Shown here in pieces: positions 1-5,205 of a stretch of 6,284 nucleotides of DNA; the stretch's first letter is position 1; every line of letters starts with the position of its first letter. The translations under genes were made by a program, and so were the position numbers. The notes beneath the pieces are model-generated. The model saw only the letters and a list, made by a program, of their open reading frames with translations, ran no database searches and was not told where the DNA came from. Source of the stretch: Chryseobacterium gleum (GTDB lineage: Bacteria > Bacteroidota > Bacteroidia > UBA10329); the NCBI GenBank assembly GCA_945874195.1, contig CAMCFW010000138.1, positions 1 through 6,284 on the forward strand. The letters run 5' to 3'.

Positions 1-267
1 CATGTGTTTCCGTGCCTGTGCGACAGCGGCCGTGTCGAAACCTGCGAAGACCGTGGTTACTCTTGTTGGCTGAGTGCCATGTTTCACCGCCATTTTAATG
101 GCCGGACGGGCGTTTCCTGCGGCACAACCGCAAACCGAATTGATGAAGACCAGCGTGGTGCCATCTGCCTTGATGGCATTGTCAACGTCTTCTGGCGTAA
201 GCAGTTCTTTCACTCCCACGGATGTGATGTCCTGCTTCATTGGAATTACTATTTCTGGTGGATACAT
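1..267 (-). CDS. brxA/brxB: BrxA/BrxB family bacilliredoxin, C-terminus cut by window edge
   Basis: Thioredoxin-fold protein of the BrxA/BrxB (YphP/YqiW, DUF1094) family. In bacillithiol-using bacteria these cytoplasmic proteins remove bacillithiol from S-bacillithiolated proteins, working with the reductase Bdr/YpdA. The visible 89 codons start MYPPEIVIPM and contain the family hallmark NSVCGCAAGNARP, with the CGC active site at residues 46-48. A VTTVFAGFDTAA stretch follows at about residues 70-81. Family members are usually about 135-145 residues, so roughly 50 C-terminal residues lie outside the window. I chose the ATG at 265-267 over the in-frame ATG at 238-240 because the MYPPE...VxPM opening is typical of the family. 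It is divergent from the nitroreductase cluster, with a TAnnTTTG element at 313-320 on its strand. The family call is secure; which paralogue (A or B) cannot be decided. Confidence 0.93.
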   Translation of the reverse strand, partial: MYPPEIVIPMKQDITSVGVKELLTPEDVDNAIKADGTTLVFINSVCGCAAGNARPAIKMAVKHGTQPTRVTTVFAGFDTAAVAQARKHM

Positions 268-277
268 ATCGTTTTGT

Positions 278-290
278 TTGAAAAGTTCAA
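278..290. repeat. Short inverted repeat TTGAA-N3-TTCAA in the bacilliredoxin leader
   Basis: A perfect 5-bp inverted repeat (TTGAA, spacer AAG, TTCAA) begins 11 bases upstream of the bacilliredoxin start codon. It overlaps the start of the GTTCAA-type repeat at 285. It could be a weak operator half-site pair or only a by-product of that repeat. A 5-bp arm is short enough to occur by chance. Confidence 0.3.
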
Positions 291-307
291 CGTTTGATGT
301 TCAAAGT
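285..307. repeat. GTTCAA-type degenerate intergenic repeat, copy 1
   Basis: This 23-base stretch (GTTCAACGTTTGATGTTCAA and on to GT) matches 962-984 at 20 of 23 positions. It is built from two GTTCAA-like units 14 bases apart (285 and 299). It lies in the leader of the bacilliredoxin gene, while the second copy lies in the gap between the nitroreductase and methyltransferase genes. Read on the minus strand, its end gives CAACTTTG (302-309), one base away from the TAnnTTTG promoter element. It is therefore either a small dispersed intergenic repeat or a shared regulatory site. Confidence 0.55.
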
Positions 308-312
308 TGAGG

Positions 313-320
313 CAAAGTTA
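313..320 (-). promoter_or_regulatory. Candidate Bacteroidota -7 promoter element for the bacilliredoxin gene
   Basis: Read on the minus strand this is TAACTTTG, a full match to the Bacteroidota -7 consensus TAnnTTTG. It would place transcription start about 40 bases before the bacilliredoxin ATG. No clean TTG lies at the usual 19-21 base spacing upstream, so the -33 part is weak. The element forms one arm of the 313-352 inverted repeat. Confidence 0.5.
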
Positions 321-344
321 TCGTTTATCTAAACTCATTCCAGA

Positions 345-352
345 TAACTTTG
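345..352 (+). promoter_or_regulatory. Candidate Bacteroidota -7 promoter element for the nitroreductase cluster
   Basis: TAACTTTG matches TAnnTTTG exactly and sits 22 bases before the ATG at 375, which predicts a very short leader of about 15-20 bases. A TTTA at 324-327 is near the expected -33 position, but a proper TTG is absent. No other good promoter candidate was seen before the downstream genes up to 3180, so this may drive the whole cluster. Confidence 0.55.
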
Positions 353-374
353 TTCGCTCTTCAAAAACACGTTG

Positions 375-962
375 ATGCGATACAATCTGAGCGAAATAAA
401 GGCCGTCATTGAAGACCGGAGAAGTGTTCAGCCGGAGAATTTCTCAAGCCGAAAGGTCCACAGGGAAATTGTGATGGAACTGCTTGATGCGGCCAAGTGG
501 GCACCCACGCATCGCTACACACAACCGTGGTTTTTCAAGGTTTTCATGGGCGAAGGGGTCCGTAAGGTGGCCGATTTCCAATCAGAACTCTACAAGGCTG
601 AAAAACAAGCTTCGTTCGATCAGGAGAAATACGACAAATTGCACAGTCGTCCGCTGCTTGCATCGGCTATCATTGGCATCTGTTTGAAGCGGGATGAGGC
701 CGAACGTGATCCTATTGAAGAAGAGATCGCCTCGGTTTCGATGGCGGTGCAGAACATGATGTTGGTGGCTGCGGCCCACGGAATAGGGGCGTTCTGGTCA
801 TCGGGCGGAGTGACCTATTGGCCACAGACCAAGGAATGGATGGGATTGGGCGAAAAAGACCGGTTCTTGGGGTTCCTCTACCTTGGCTACCCGAATGAGG
901 AATGGCCGCGCAAGACGCGCAGAAAGCCTCAAGAGTACTTCACCGATTGGGTCGAAGATTAG
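375..962 (+). CDS. YdjA-like nitroreductase family protein (FMN-dependent)
   Basis: A 195-residue oxidoreductase of the nitroreductase superfamily, closest in pattern to the compact YdjA-like group. These are homodimeric cytoplasmic flavoproteins that use NAD(P)H to reduce nitro, quinone or related substrates. The RRSV motif at residues 15-18 is the usual N-terminal FMN-phosphate contact. APTHRYTQPWFFKVF (43-57) follows, then SVSMAVQNMMLVAAAHGIGA with FWSSG (120-143), and the C-terminal FLYLGYP (167-173). Length is normal for the subgroup. The ATG at 375 is preferred over an in-frame TTG immediately before it. A TAnnTTTG element lies 22 bases upstream, and the gene is divergent from a bacilliredoxin. 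The stop codon overlaps the first base of a GTTCAA-type repeat, and the methyltransferase follows after 27 bases. The physiological substrate cannot be told from sequence. Confidence 0.9.
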   Translation: MRYNLSEIKAVIEDRRSVQPENFSSRKVHREIVMELLDAAKWAPTHRYTQPWFFKVFMGEGVRKVADFQSELYKAEKQASFDQEKYDKLHSRPLLASAIIGICLKRDEAERDPIEEEIASVSMAVQNMMLVAAAHGIGAFWSSGGVTYWPQTKEWMGLGEKDRFLGFLYLGYPNEEWPRKTRRKPQEYFTDWVED

Positions 963-984
963 TTCATCGTTTAACGTTCAAAGT
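962..984. repeat. GTTCAA-type degenerate intergenic repeat, copy 2
   Basis: This is the second copy of the 285-307 repeat, with 20 of 23 bases identical. It fills most of the 27-base gap between the nitroreductase stop and the methyltransferase start. The differences are at the sixth, twelfth and fourteenth positions. It is in the same orientation as copy 1. No TAnnTTTG is present here on the plus strand, so it is unlikely to be a standalone promoter for the downstream gene. Confidence 0.55.
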
Positions 985-989
985 ATCGT

Positions 990-2063
990 ATGTACAAAGC
1001 ATTTGAAGAAGACAACATTTCCTTGACCGAGGCGAAGGAGGCGGCTGAGCGACTATCGTTCTACCCGATGATGTTTCAGGCGGCCGTGTCGCTTAACAGA
1101 ACAGGCATCATGCAGGCCCTTGCAAACGCTGGGCGGAAAGGCGCCACATCTGAAGAACTGAGCAAGGAAACAGGCATTTCACAGTATGGCGTTGAAACAC
1201 TTTTGGAAGCTGGACTGAGCTTGGACCTGGTGAAACTGATGGAGCCTTACAGGTACCGCATCGGCAAGACGGGGTCGTTCTGGCTCATGGACAAACAGAC
1301 CAAGGCGAACACCGATTTCGTTCAGGATGTGTGCTACAACGGCACGTTCCATCTGGAAGAGGCCATCAAGGAAGAAACACCGGCCGGACTGAAGGAATTG
1401 GGCGATTGGCCGACCATTTACCACGGTTTGTCAAAGCTACCAGGCCTAGCGAAAGAAAGTTGGTTCACGTTCGATCATCATTATTCGGATCAGGCGTTTC
1501 CACAAGCGCGAGAAGAGGTTTTCAAGTTTAAACCAAAATCGATGTTGGACATTGGTGGAAACACGGGCAAATGGTCGTTCCTGTGCGTACAGAACGACCC
1601 TGATGTGCACATGACCATCGTGGATCTTCCTAGCCAGACCGGATTGGCAAACCCACGCATTAAAGAGGCTGGACTGGAAAACAGGATCTCGACCCACGAG
1701 CAGAACGTGTTGGATGCCAATTATGAACTTCCGAAAGGTCAGGATGCCGTTTGGATGAGCCAATTCCTCGATTGTTTCTCTCCAGAACAGATCGTGCACA
1801 TTCTGACCCACGCCGAAGACGCGCTAGCACCCGATGGTCACATTTTCATTCTCGAAACCTTCTGGAACATGCAGGAAAGTCTGACAGCCACCTATTGCTT
1901 GCATGGAACATCACTGTATTTCACCTCCATGGCCAACGGCAACAGTAAGATGTACGACAGCAAACGGATGGAACATTACGTGAACGAAGCTGGAATGGTG
2001 GTTGAAAAGCTGGTCGCGCGGGTCGGCTACTATCACTCATTGATGATCTGCAGGAAGAAATGA
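990..2063 (+). CDS. SAM-dependent methyltransferase, O-methyltransferase family 2-like, catalytic His absent
   Basis: A 357-residue two-domain protein. Residues about 15-100 resemble the winged-helix dimerisation domain of plant-type O-methyltransferases (helical LNRTGIMQAL, then TSEELSKETGIS and a wing). Residues about 165-357 form a Rossmann-like class I SAM domain. SAM-binding motif I is MLDIGGNTGKW (185-195), and D212 in TIVDLP is the likely ribose-binding acidic residue. The post-core APDGHIFILE (280-289) is the usual strand after motif III. In family members such as acetylserotonin or caffeate O-methyltransferase, an HDW...DE segment supplies the general-base histidine. Here the equivalent stretch FLDCFSPEQ (259-267) has Asp261 in its place by my hand alignment, so the reaction may differ. 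The start ATG follows the repeat at 962-984. The stop overlaps the ytxJ start (ATGA), implying translational coupling. The substrate is unknown; a small thiol or pigment precursor are guesses. Confidence 0.82.
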   Translation: MYKAFEEDNISLTEAKEAAERLSFYPMMFQAAVSLNRTGIMQALANAGRKGATSEELSKETGISQYGVETLLEAGLSLDLVKLMEPYRYRIGKTGSFWLMDKQTKANTDFVQDVCYNGTFHLEEAIKEETPAGLKELGDWPTIYHGLSKLPGLAKESWFTFDHHYSDQAFPQAREEVFKFKPKSMLDIGGNTGKWSFLCVQNDPDVHMTIVDLPSQTGLANPRIKEAGLENRISTHEQNVLDANYELPKGQDAVWMSQFLDCFSPEQIVHILTHAEDALAPDGHIFILETFWNMQESLTATYCLHGTSLYFTSMANGNSKMYDSKRMEHYVNEAGMVVEKLVARVGYYHSLMICRKK

Positions 2064-2392
2064 AATGGAATAACCTGACCAATGAAGGTCAGATCTCTCA
2101 GTTGGTGGAGGCCTCTCACAACAGGCCACAACTCATTTTCAAGCACAGCACCCGCTGTTCCATCAGTTCAATGGCCAAGAACCGATTGGAACGCGAGTGG
2201 AATCTGGAAAACGTTGACCCTTGGTATCTTGACTTACTCAGCTATCGTCATGTTTCAAATGCTGTGGCGTCACAATTTAACCTCCAACACGAATCGCCAC
2301 AGGCCATTGTGCTAAAGGAAGGAAAAGTGGTCTATGCCACATCGCATCAGGCCATCAGTGCCCACAACATGGCCGAAAGTATCAGCACATGA
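2060..2392 (+). CDS. ytxJ: Bacillithiol system redox-active protein YtxJ (bacilliredoxin BrxC-like)
   Basis: A 110-residue single-domain thioredoxin-like protein of the YtxJ (DUF2847) family, also called BrxC and proposed as a monothiol bacilliredoxin in Bacillus. The hallmark LIFKHSTRCSISSMAKNR (25-42) contains the only cysteine, Cys33, in a TRCSIS context. Bacillus proteins carry a TCPI-type motif, so the Pro after Cys is Ser here. The cis-proline region is HESPQAIVLKEGKVVY (77-92) with Pro80, followed by the conserved SHQAIS (95-100). Length is normal. It overlaps the methyltransferase upstream (ATGA at 2060-2063) and the RNA methyltransferase downstream (ATGA at 2389-2392), so it sits in the middle of a translationally coupled operon. 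It is predicted to be cytoplasmic, with no signal peptide. With the BrxA/BrxB gene at the left edge, two bacilliredoxin classes occur within about 2.1 kb. Confidence 0.92.
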   Translation: MKWNNLTNEGQISQLVEASHNRPQLIFKHSTRCSISSMAKNRLEREWNLENVDPWYLDLLSYRHVSNAVASQFNLQHESPQAIVLKEGKVVYATSHQAISAHNMAESIST

Positions 2393-3180
2393 GCGGACCG
2401 GCCGATATTTCGAGCTTGAAAAACCCGCGCGTGAAGCAACTCATAGCGCTGCAGACTACCCGCGATCGGAAAAAAGAAGGGCTTTTTGTGGTAGAAGGCG
2501 TGCGCGAAGTGTCGCTGGCACAACAGCATGGCCGACAACTGGTGACCATATACACCTCTCCTGTCTACGTTGCTGACGCGACCTATCCCATTGACCTGTC
2601 TTTGTGCGAACACCTTACGCTTTCGCAGGAAGTGTATGCCAAGGTGGCCTATCGGGAAGGAACAGGTGGTATTTTGGCTCTAATCAAAGCGAAAAAATAT
2701 GGGCTGAATGAACTGGCCAAAGCAAAAGACCCCCTCTATGTGGTGCTCGAAAACGTAGAGAAACCGGGAAATATAGGCGCCATTCTGCGCACGGCCGATG
2801 CTGCGGGAGTGGATGCGGTTATCGTTTGCGATCCTTCTACCGATTTCGACAATCCGAACGTGATCCGGTCGAGTATCGGTTGCGTATTCACGGTTCCCGT
2901 TGCAATGACGGACCGAGCGGAACTGCTGATCTGGCTAGAGGCCAGAGGCGTGAAAAGCGTTGCCGCTGCCCTTACCGCTAAAAAGAATCACTTTGCTTGC
3001 GATCTGTGCGGCCCAGTGGCCATTCTGCTTGGTTCCGAAGCACAGGGACTTTCTGATTTCTGGCTCGAAAACGCCACAGAGCAGGTCATCATCCCAATGC
3101 GTGGCAGCATCGATTCCATGAATGTGTCCAATGCGGCTGCCATTCTGATCTACGAGGCCTTAAGACAACGATTACCCTAG
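2389..3180 (+). CDS. SpoU/TrmH family RNA 2'-O-ribose methyltransferase
   Basis: A 263-residue SPOUT-class methyltransferase that transfers a methyl group from SAM to a ribose 2'-hydroxyl in rRNA or tRNA. The N-terminal part (about residues 7-98) is a substrate-binding domain with SLKNPRVKQLIAL and the LFVVEGVREV strand. The trefoil-knot catalytic domain (about 115-263) has all three SPOUT motifs: NVEKPGNIGAILRTADAAG (122-140, with catalytic Arg134), ILLGSEAQGL (212-221), and IPMRGSIDSMNVSNAAAI (235-252). Length and order match the RlmB/TrmH/YsgA-like group. The start ATG overlaps the ytxJ stop by four bases. The target nucleotide cannot be assigned from sequence. This is a housekeeping type of gene that often rides in unrelated operons, so its presence says little about its neighbours. 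Confidence 0.93.
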   Translation: MSGPADISSLKNPRVKQLIALQTTRDRKKEGLFVVEGVREVSLAQQHGRQLVTIYTSPVYVADATYPIDLSLCEHLTLSQEVYAKVAYREGTGGILALIKAKKYGLNELAKAKDPLYVVLENVEKPGNIGAILRTADAAGVDAVIVCDPSTDFDNPNVIRSSIGCVFTVPVAMTDRAELLIWLEARGVKSVAAALTAKKNHFACDLCGPVAILLGSEAQGLSDFWLENATEQVIIPMRGSIDSMNVSNAAAILIYEALRQRLP

Positions 3181-3196
3181 CAAAAAACCATACTTC

Positions 3197-4210
3197 ATGA
3201 ACAAATTACTGCTTCTTATTATTTCAATTGCCCTCTGGTCGTGTCAACCATCGGGAGAATCGGCCAGCGAAACGACTGTCGAAACCTGCAACTACAACGA
3301 CTTCAAAACCCCTGGCGACTATCAGGCCGGTGGGGTACAGATGATCGACCTGAAAGAAGGCTACAAGGTTTGGACGAAACGCTACGGCAACAGCCCGATG
3401 AAGGTGCTGATCCTGCATGGCGGACCTGCCGGAACGCACGAATACTTGGAAAGCTTTCAGAGCTTTTTCCCGCAGGCGAACATTGAGTTTTATGAGTACG
3501 ACCAGCTTGGGTCCTACTATTCCGATCAACCTGATGACATGAGCCTCTACACCATCGAGCGGTTTGTGGAGGAAGTGGAGCAGGTGCGCGTGGCCTTGGG
3601 ACTCGACAGTTCGAATTTTGTGCTGCTTGGGCAGAGTTGGGGCGGCATATTGGCCATGGAATACGCGCTCAAATACCAACAGAACCTGAAAGGGCTGGTC
3701 GTGAGCAACATGACGGCCGATTTTCACAAGTATGCGGCCTACAACAACAAACTTCGCGAGGAACTGCGCCCAAGTTTGGTTGACACCTTCAAAATGTTTG
3801 AGGACAAGGGCGATTACGGCAATCCGCTTTATCTGGAGTTGGTTGAGAAGGAATTCTACGCCAAACACATTTGCAGGATCTATCCTTTTCCTGAGCCCGT
3901 TTCAAGGAGTTTCGGTCATTTCAATGGGCCTGTTTACAGCTACATGCAGGGGCCGAGCGAGTTCGTTCCGGGCGGCATTCTCAAAGACTGGAGTGTTTGG
4001 GACAGATTGGGCGAAATTTCTGTTCCAACGCTCATGGTCGGGGCAAGATACGACAGCATGAACCCTGAGGAAATGAAGGAAATGTCAACGCTGATTCAGC
4101 ATGGCGAATATCTTTATTGCCCCAATGGAAGCCACTTGGCACTTTGGGACGATCAGGAGGTTTATATGGACGGGGTGATCGGTTTTGTTCAAAGAACGTT
4201 CGGTAAATAG
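3197..4210 (+). CDS. Proline iminopeptidase-family alpha/beta hydrolase, predicted lipoprotein
   Basis: A 337-residue serine hydrolase of peptidase family S33. It begins with a lipoprotein signal peptide (MNKLLLLIISIALWSC) and predicted lipidation at Cys16, so it should be membrane anchored and face the periplasm or outside. The hydrolase domain spans about 45-337. Visible elements are the oxyanion-hole HGGPAG (74-79), YDQLGSYYSDQP (101-112), the nucleophile elbow GQSWGG with Ser147 (145-150), the acid Asp286 in GARYDSMNP, and His313 in NGSHLALWDD. The triad is complete, so it is probably active. Relatives release N-terminal proline or other residues from short peptides, but many act on other amides or esters. 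It starts 16 bases after the RNA methyltransferase with no visible promoter, so it may belong to the same transcript. No Shine-Dalgarno sequence precedes the ATG, only an A-rich stretch. Confidence 0.88.
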   Translation: MNKLLLLIISIALWSCQPSGESASETTVETCNYNDFKTPGDYQAGGVQMIDLKEGYKVWTKRYGNSPMKVLILHGGPAGTHEYLESFQSFFPQANIEFYEYDQLGSYYSDQPDDMSLYTIERFVEEVEQVRVALGLDSSNFVLLGQSWGGILAMEYALKYQQNLKGLVVSNMTADFHKYAAYNNKLREELRPSLVDTFKMFEDKGDYGNPLYLELVEKEFYAKHICRIYPFPEPVSRSFGHFNGPVYSYMQGPSEFVPGGILKDWSVWDRLGEISVPTLMVGARYDSMNPEEMKEMSTLIQHGEYLYCPNGSHLALWDDQEVYMDGVIGFVQRTFGK

Positions 4211-4220
4211 CAGGTTTTTT

Positions 4221-4236
4221 AATGACCAAGGTCATT
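4221..4236. promoter_or_regulatory. 16-bp palindrome, candidate operator
   Basis: AATGACC (4221-4227) and GGTCATT (4230-4236) are perfect reverse complements around a central AA. The loop is too short for a stable RNA hairpin unless the inner pair opens, and the T-run (4215-4220) lies before rather than after it on the plus strand. A DNA-binding site for a dimeric regulator therefore fits better than a terminator. It overlaps the TTG of the promoter candidate for the next gene by two bases. Confidence 0.45.
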
Positions 4237-4265
4237 GAAGAGATTGCGGTGGCGATGGAACTTTG
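4235..4265 (+). promoter_or_regulatory. Candidate Bacteroidota promoter for the downstream lipoprotein gene
   Basis: TTG at 4235-4237 and GAACTTTG at 4258-4265 are separated by 20 bases, the expected spacing for the TTG / TAnnTTTG promoter pair. The -7 element differs from consensus only at its first base. The predicted start of transcription is near 4270-4272, leaving a leader of about 15 bases before the ATG at 4286. This suggests the lipoprotein gene is expressed separately from the upstream cluster. Confidence 0.45.
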
Positions 4266-4285
4266 CGGTAGATTGAACCCAACCC

Positions 4286-5200
4286 ATGAAATACATCGTC
4301 ATATTATTGTTCGTGCTCTTCGGGCTTACTTCATGTAAGAAATCGGGCGTAATTAATCACCGACTTAGATTCACGAACACTGAACTTGAGGAGGGTGCTG
4401 GAAAGGTTGCTGCCGATACTTTTCACGCCCAGTTCGGAACGCTGATCACCACGGTTACGCCTTACTCTTTCACATCCAAGTTGAACATCCTTGCCTATCA
4501 GGACGATTTGGAGCCAGCAGGTTCTGGTGCAGACACCCGATCCATCTCGTATATCGATGGGCACGACAACGACCCGAACTACCAGATATTCCTCGATGTT
4601 GATTTCTCAAATAATCAAGAGTTCACGGCCGAACCCATCCTGTACGGCACCGACATCCGCGATGGCATCTTCGAACAGGACGAAGTAACCATGAACCATT
4701 TCGTGTTCGTACCCTATCACATTACGCTGTCATTTGTTATGCCATTGGAATATAAGGATGTGCAGTTCGAGTTGCAGGAATTGAACACATTGAAGAACTA
4801 CGACCCGTTGCTGAACCGTGTGACACTCACCTGTAATGACCGCCTACTCACCTTGCCCCTCTATGGTCAGCAATTTCTAATACCAGCTGGATATGTGTTT
4901 GGGGGTACGGATTCGACTTATATCCATAATCCGCAGGCCCTACCAAACTTGCCCGGCTGTCCGTTCAGTGGATCGTTGTGCAATAATCCATTCATCCGTA
5001 GCAGCCATTACACTCCTGTTACGGTGACCATGCCAGATGGAGGCGAGAGTATCGAGATGTTCTCCACGATCAGTTTCAATAGCGACAACCTCGTTCAGAT
5101 ATATGCGGGCAACGATGGCGTGGCCTACACTGGTGACGATGTTTTCGTCTATGCCCCGAAGTACTGGGAGCGTGTGGTGACGCGCTTGGAGGTGAGGTGA
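4286..5200 (+). CDS. Predicted lipoprotein of unknown function
   Basis: A 304-residue protein that I do not recognise. It starts with a clear lipoprotein signal peptide (MKYIVILLFVLFGLTSCKKS): a hydrophobic core, lipobox LTSC and predicted lipidation at Cys17, so it is likely membrane anchored. The mature part is rich in beta-prone segments and aromatic and acidic residues. Notable stretches are YIDGHDNDPNYQIFLDVDFS (89-108) and, near the C-terminus, AGNDGVAYTGDDVFVYAPKY (274-293). Three further cysteines occur (183, 225, 232); the last two flank a PFSGSL loop and could form a disulfide. No catalytic motif is visible. It has its own promoter candidate 75 bases or less upstream, and no Shine-Dalgarno sequence. 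Its TGA stop directly abuts the lysS stop on the opposite strand. A surface beta-sandwich role is only a guess. Confidence 0.8.
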   Translation: MKYIVILLFVLFGLTSCKKSGVINHRLRFTNTELEEGAGKVAADTFHAQFGTLITTVTPYSFTSKLNILAYQDDLEPAGSGADTRSISYIDGHDNDPNYQIFLDVDFSNNQEFTAEPILYGTDIRDGIFEQDEVTMNHFVFVPYHITLSFVMPLEYKDVQFELQELNTLKNYDPLLNRVTLTCNDRLLTLPLYGQQFLIPAGYVFGGTDSTYIHNPQALPNLPGCPFSGSLCNNPFIRSSHYTPVTVTMPDGGESIEMFSTISFNSDNLVQIYAGNDGVAYTGDDVFVYAPKYWERVVTRLEVR

Positions 5201-5205
5201 TCACC
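5196..5205. other. Convergent stop codons inside a 10-bp palindrome
   Basis: GGTGATCACC is a perfect palindrome. Its left half supplies the TGA stop of the lipoprotein gene (5198-5200) and its right half, read on the minus strand, the TGA stop of lysS (5201-5203). There is no intergenic base between the two genes, so any terminator must lie inside the opposing coding sequence. Confidence 0.9.

Larger units (their letters stand above)
313..352. promoter_or_regulatory. Perfect 10-bp inverted repeat holding two divergent -7 elements
   Basis: CAAAGTTATC (313-322) and GATAACTTTG (343-352) are exact reverse complements separated by 20 bases. Each arm contains the -7 motif TAnnTTTG pointing outward, one toward the bacilliredoxin gene and one toward the nitroreductase gene. 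This is seen directly. The arrangement suggests a symmetric divergent promoter pair, and it could also serve as a two-half-site operator for a regulator that controls both directions. The symmetry may instead simply reflect two copies of the same promoter consensus. Confidence 0.55.

Noticed and set aside
4..297. A 97-codon plus-strand open frame at the left edge
   Set aside because: It lies antisense to the bacilliredoxin gene, whose minus-strand translation shows the conserved CGC motif. The plus-strand product has no recognisable motif.
372..374. In-frame TTG as the nitroreductase start
   Set aside because: An ATG follows immediately at 375 and gives the normal N-terminus; TTG starts are rarer, and nothing favours the longer form.
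1446..1811. A 121-codon minus-strand open frame
   Set aside because: It lies antisense within the methyltransferase SAM domain, with no recognisable motifs and no promoter context.
3224..3868. A long (214-codon) minus-strand open frame
   Set aside because: It is fully antisense to the hydrolase gene, which has an intact catalytic triad and signal peptide. The antisense product shows no family features and is a codon-bias shadow.
4187..4201. GTTCAAAGAACGTTC resembling the intergenic GTTCAA repeat
   Set aside because: It lies within the conserved-length 3' end of the hydrolase coding sequence and matches only about nine bases of the repeat. Likely coincidence.
4211..4240. Rho-independent terminator after the hydrolase gene
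   Set aside because: The T-run precedes the stem on the plus strand, and the two-base loop is too tight for a good RNA hairpin. On the minus strand the stem is followed by A residues, not T.
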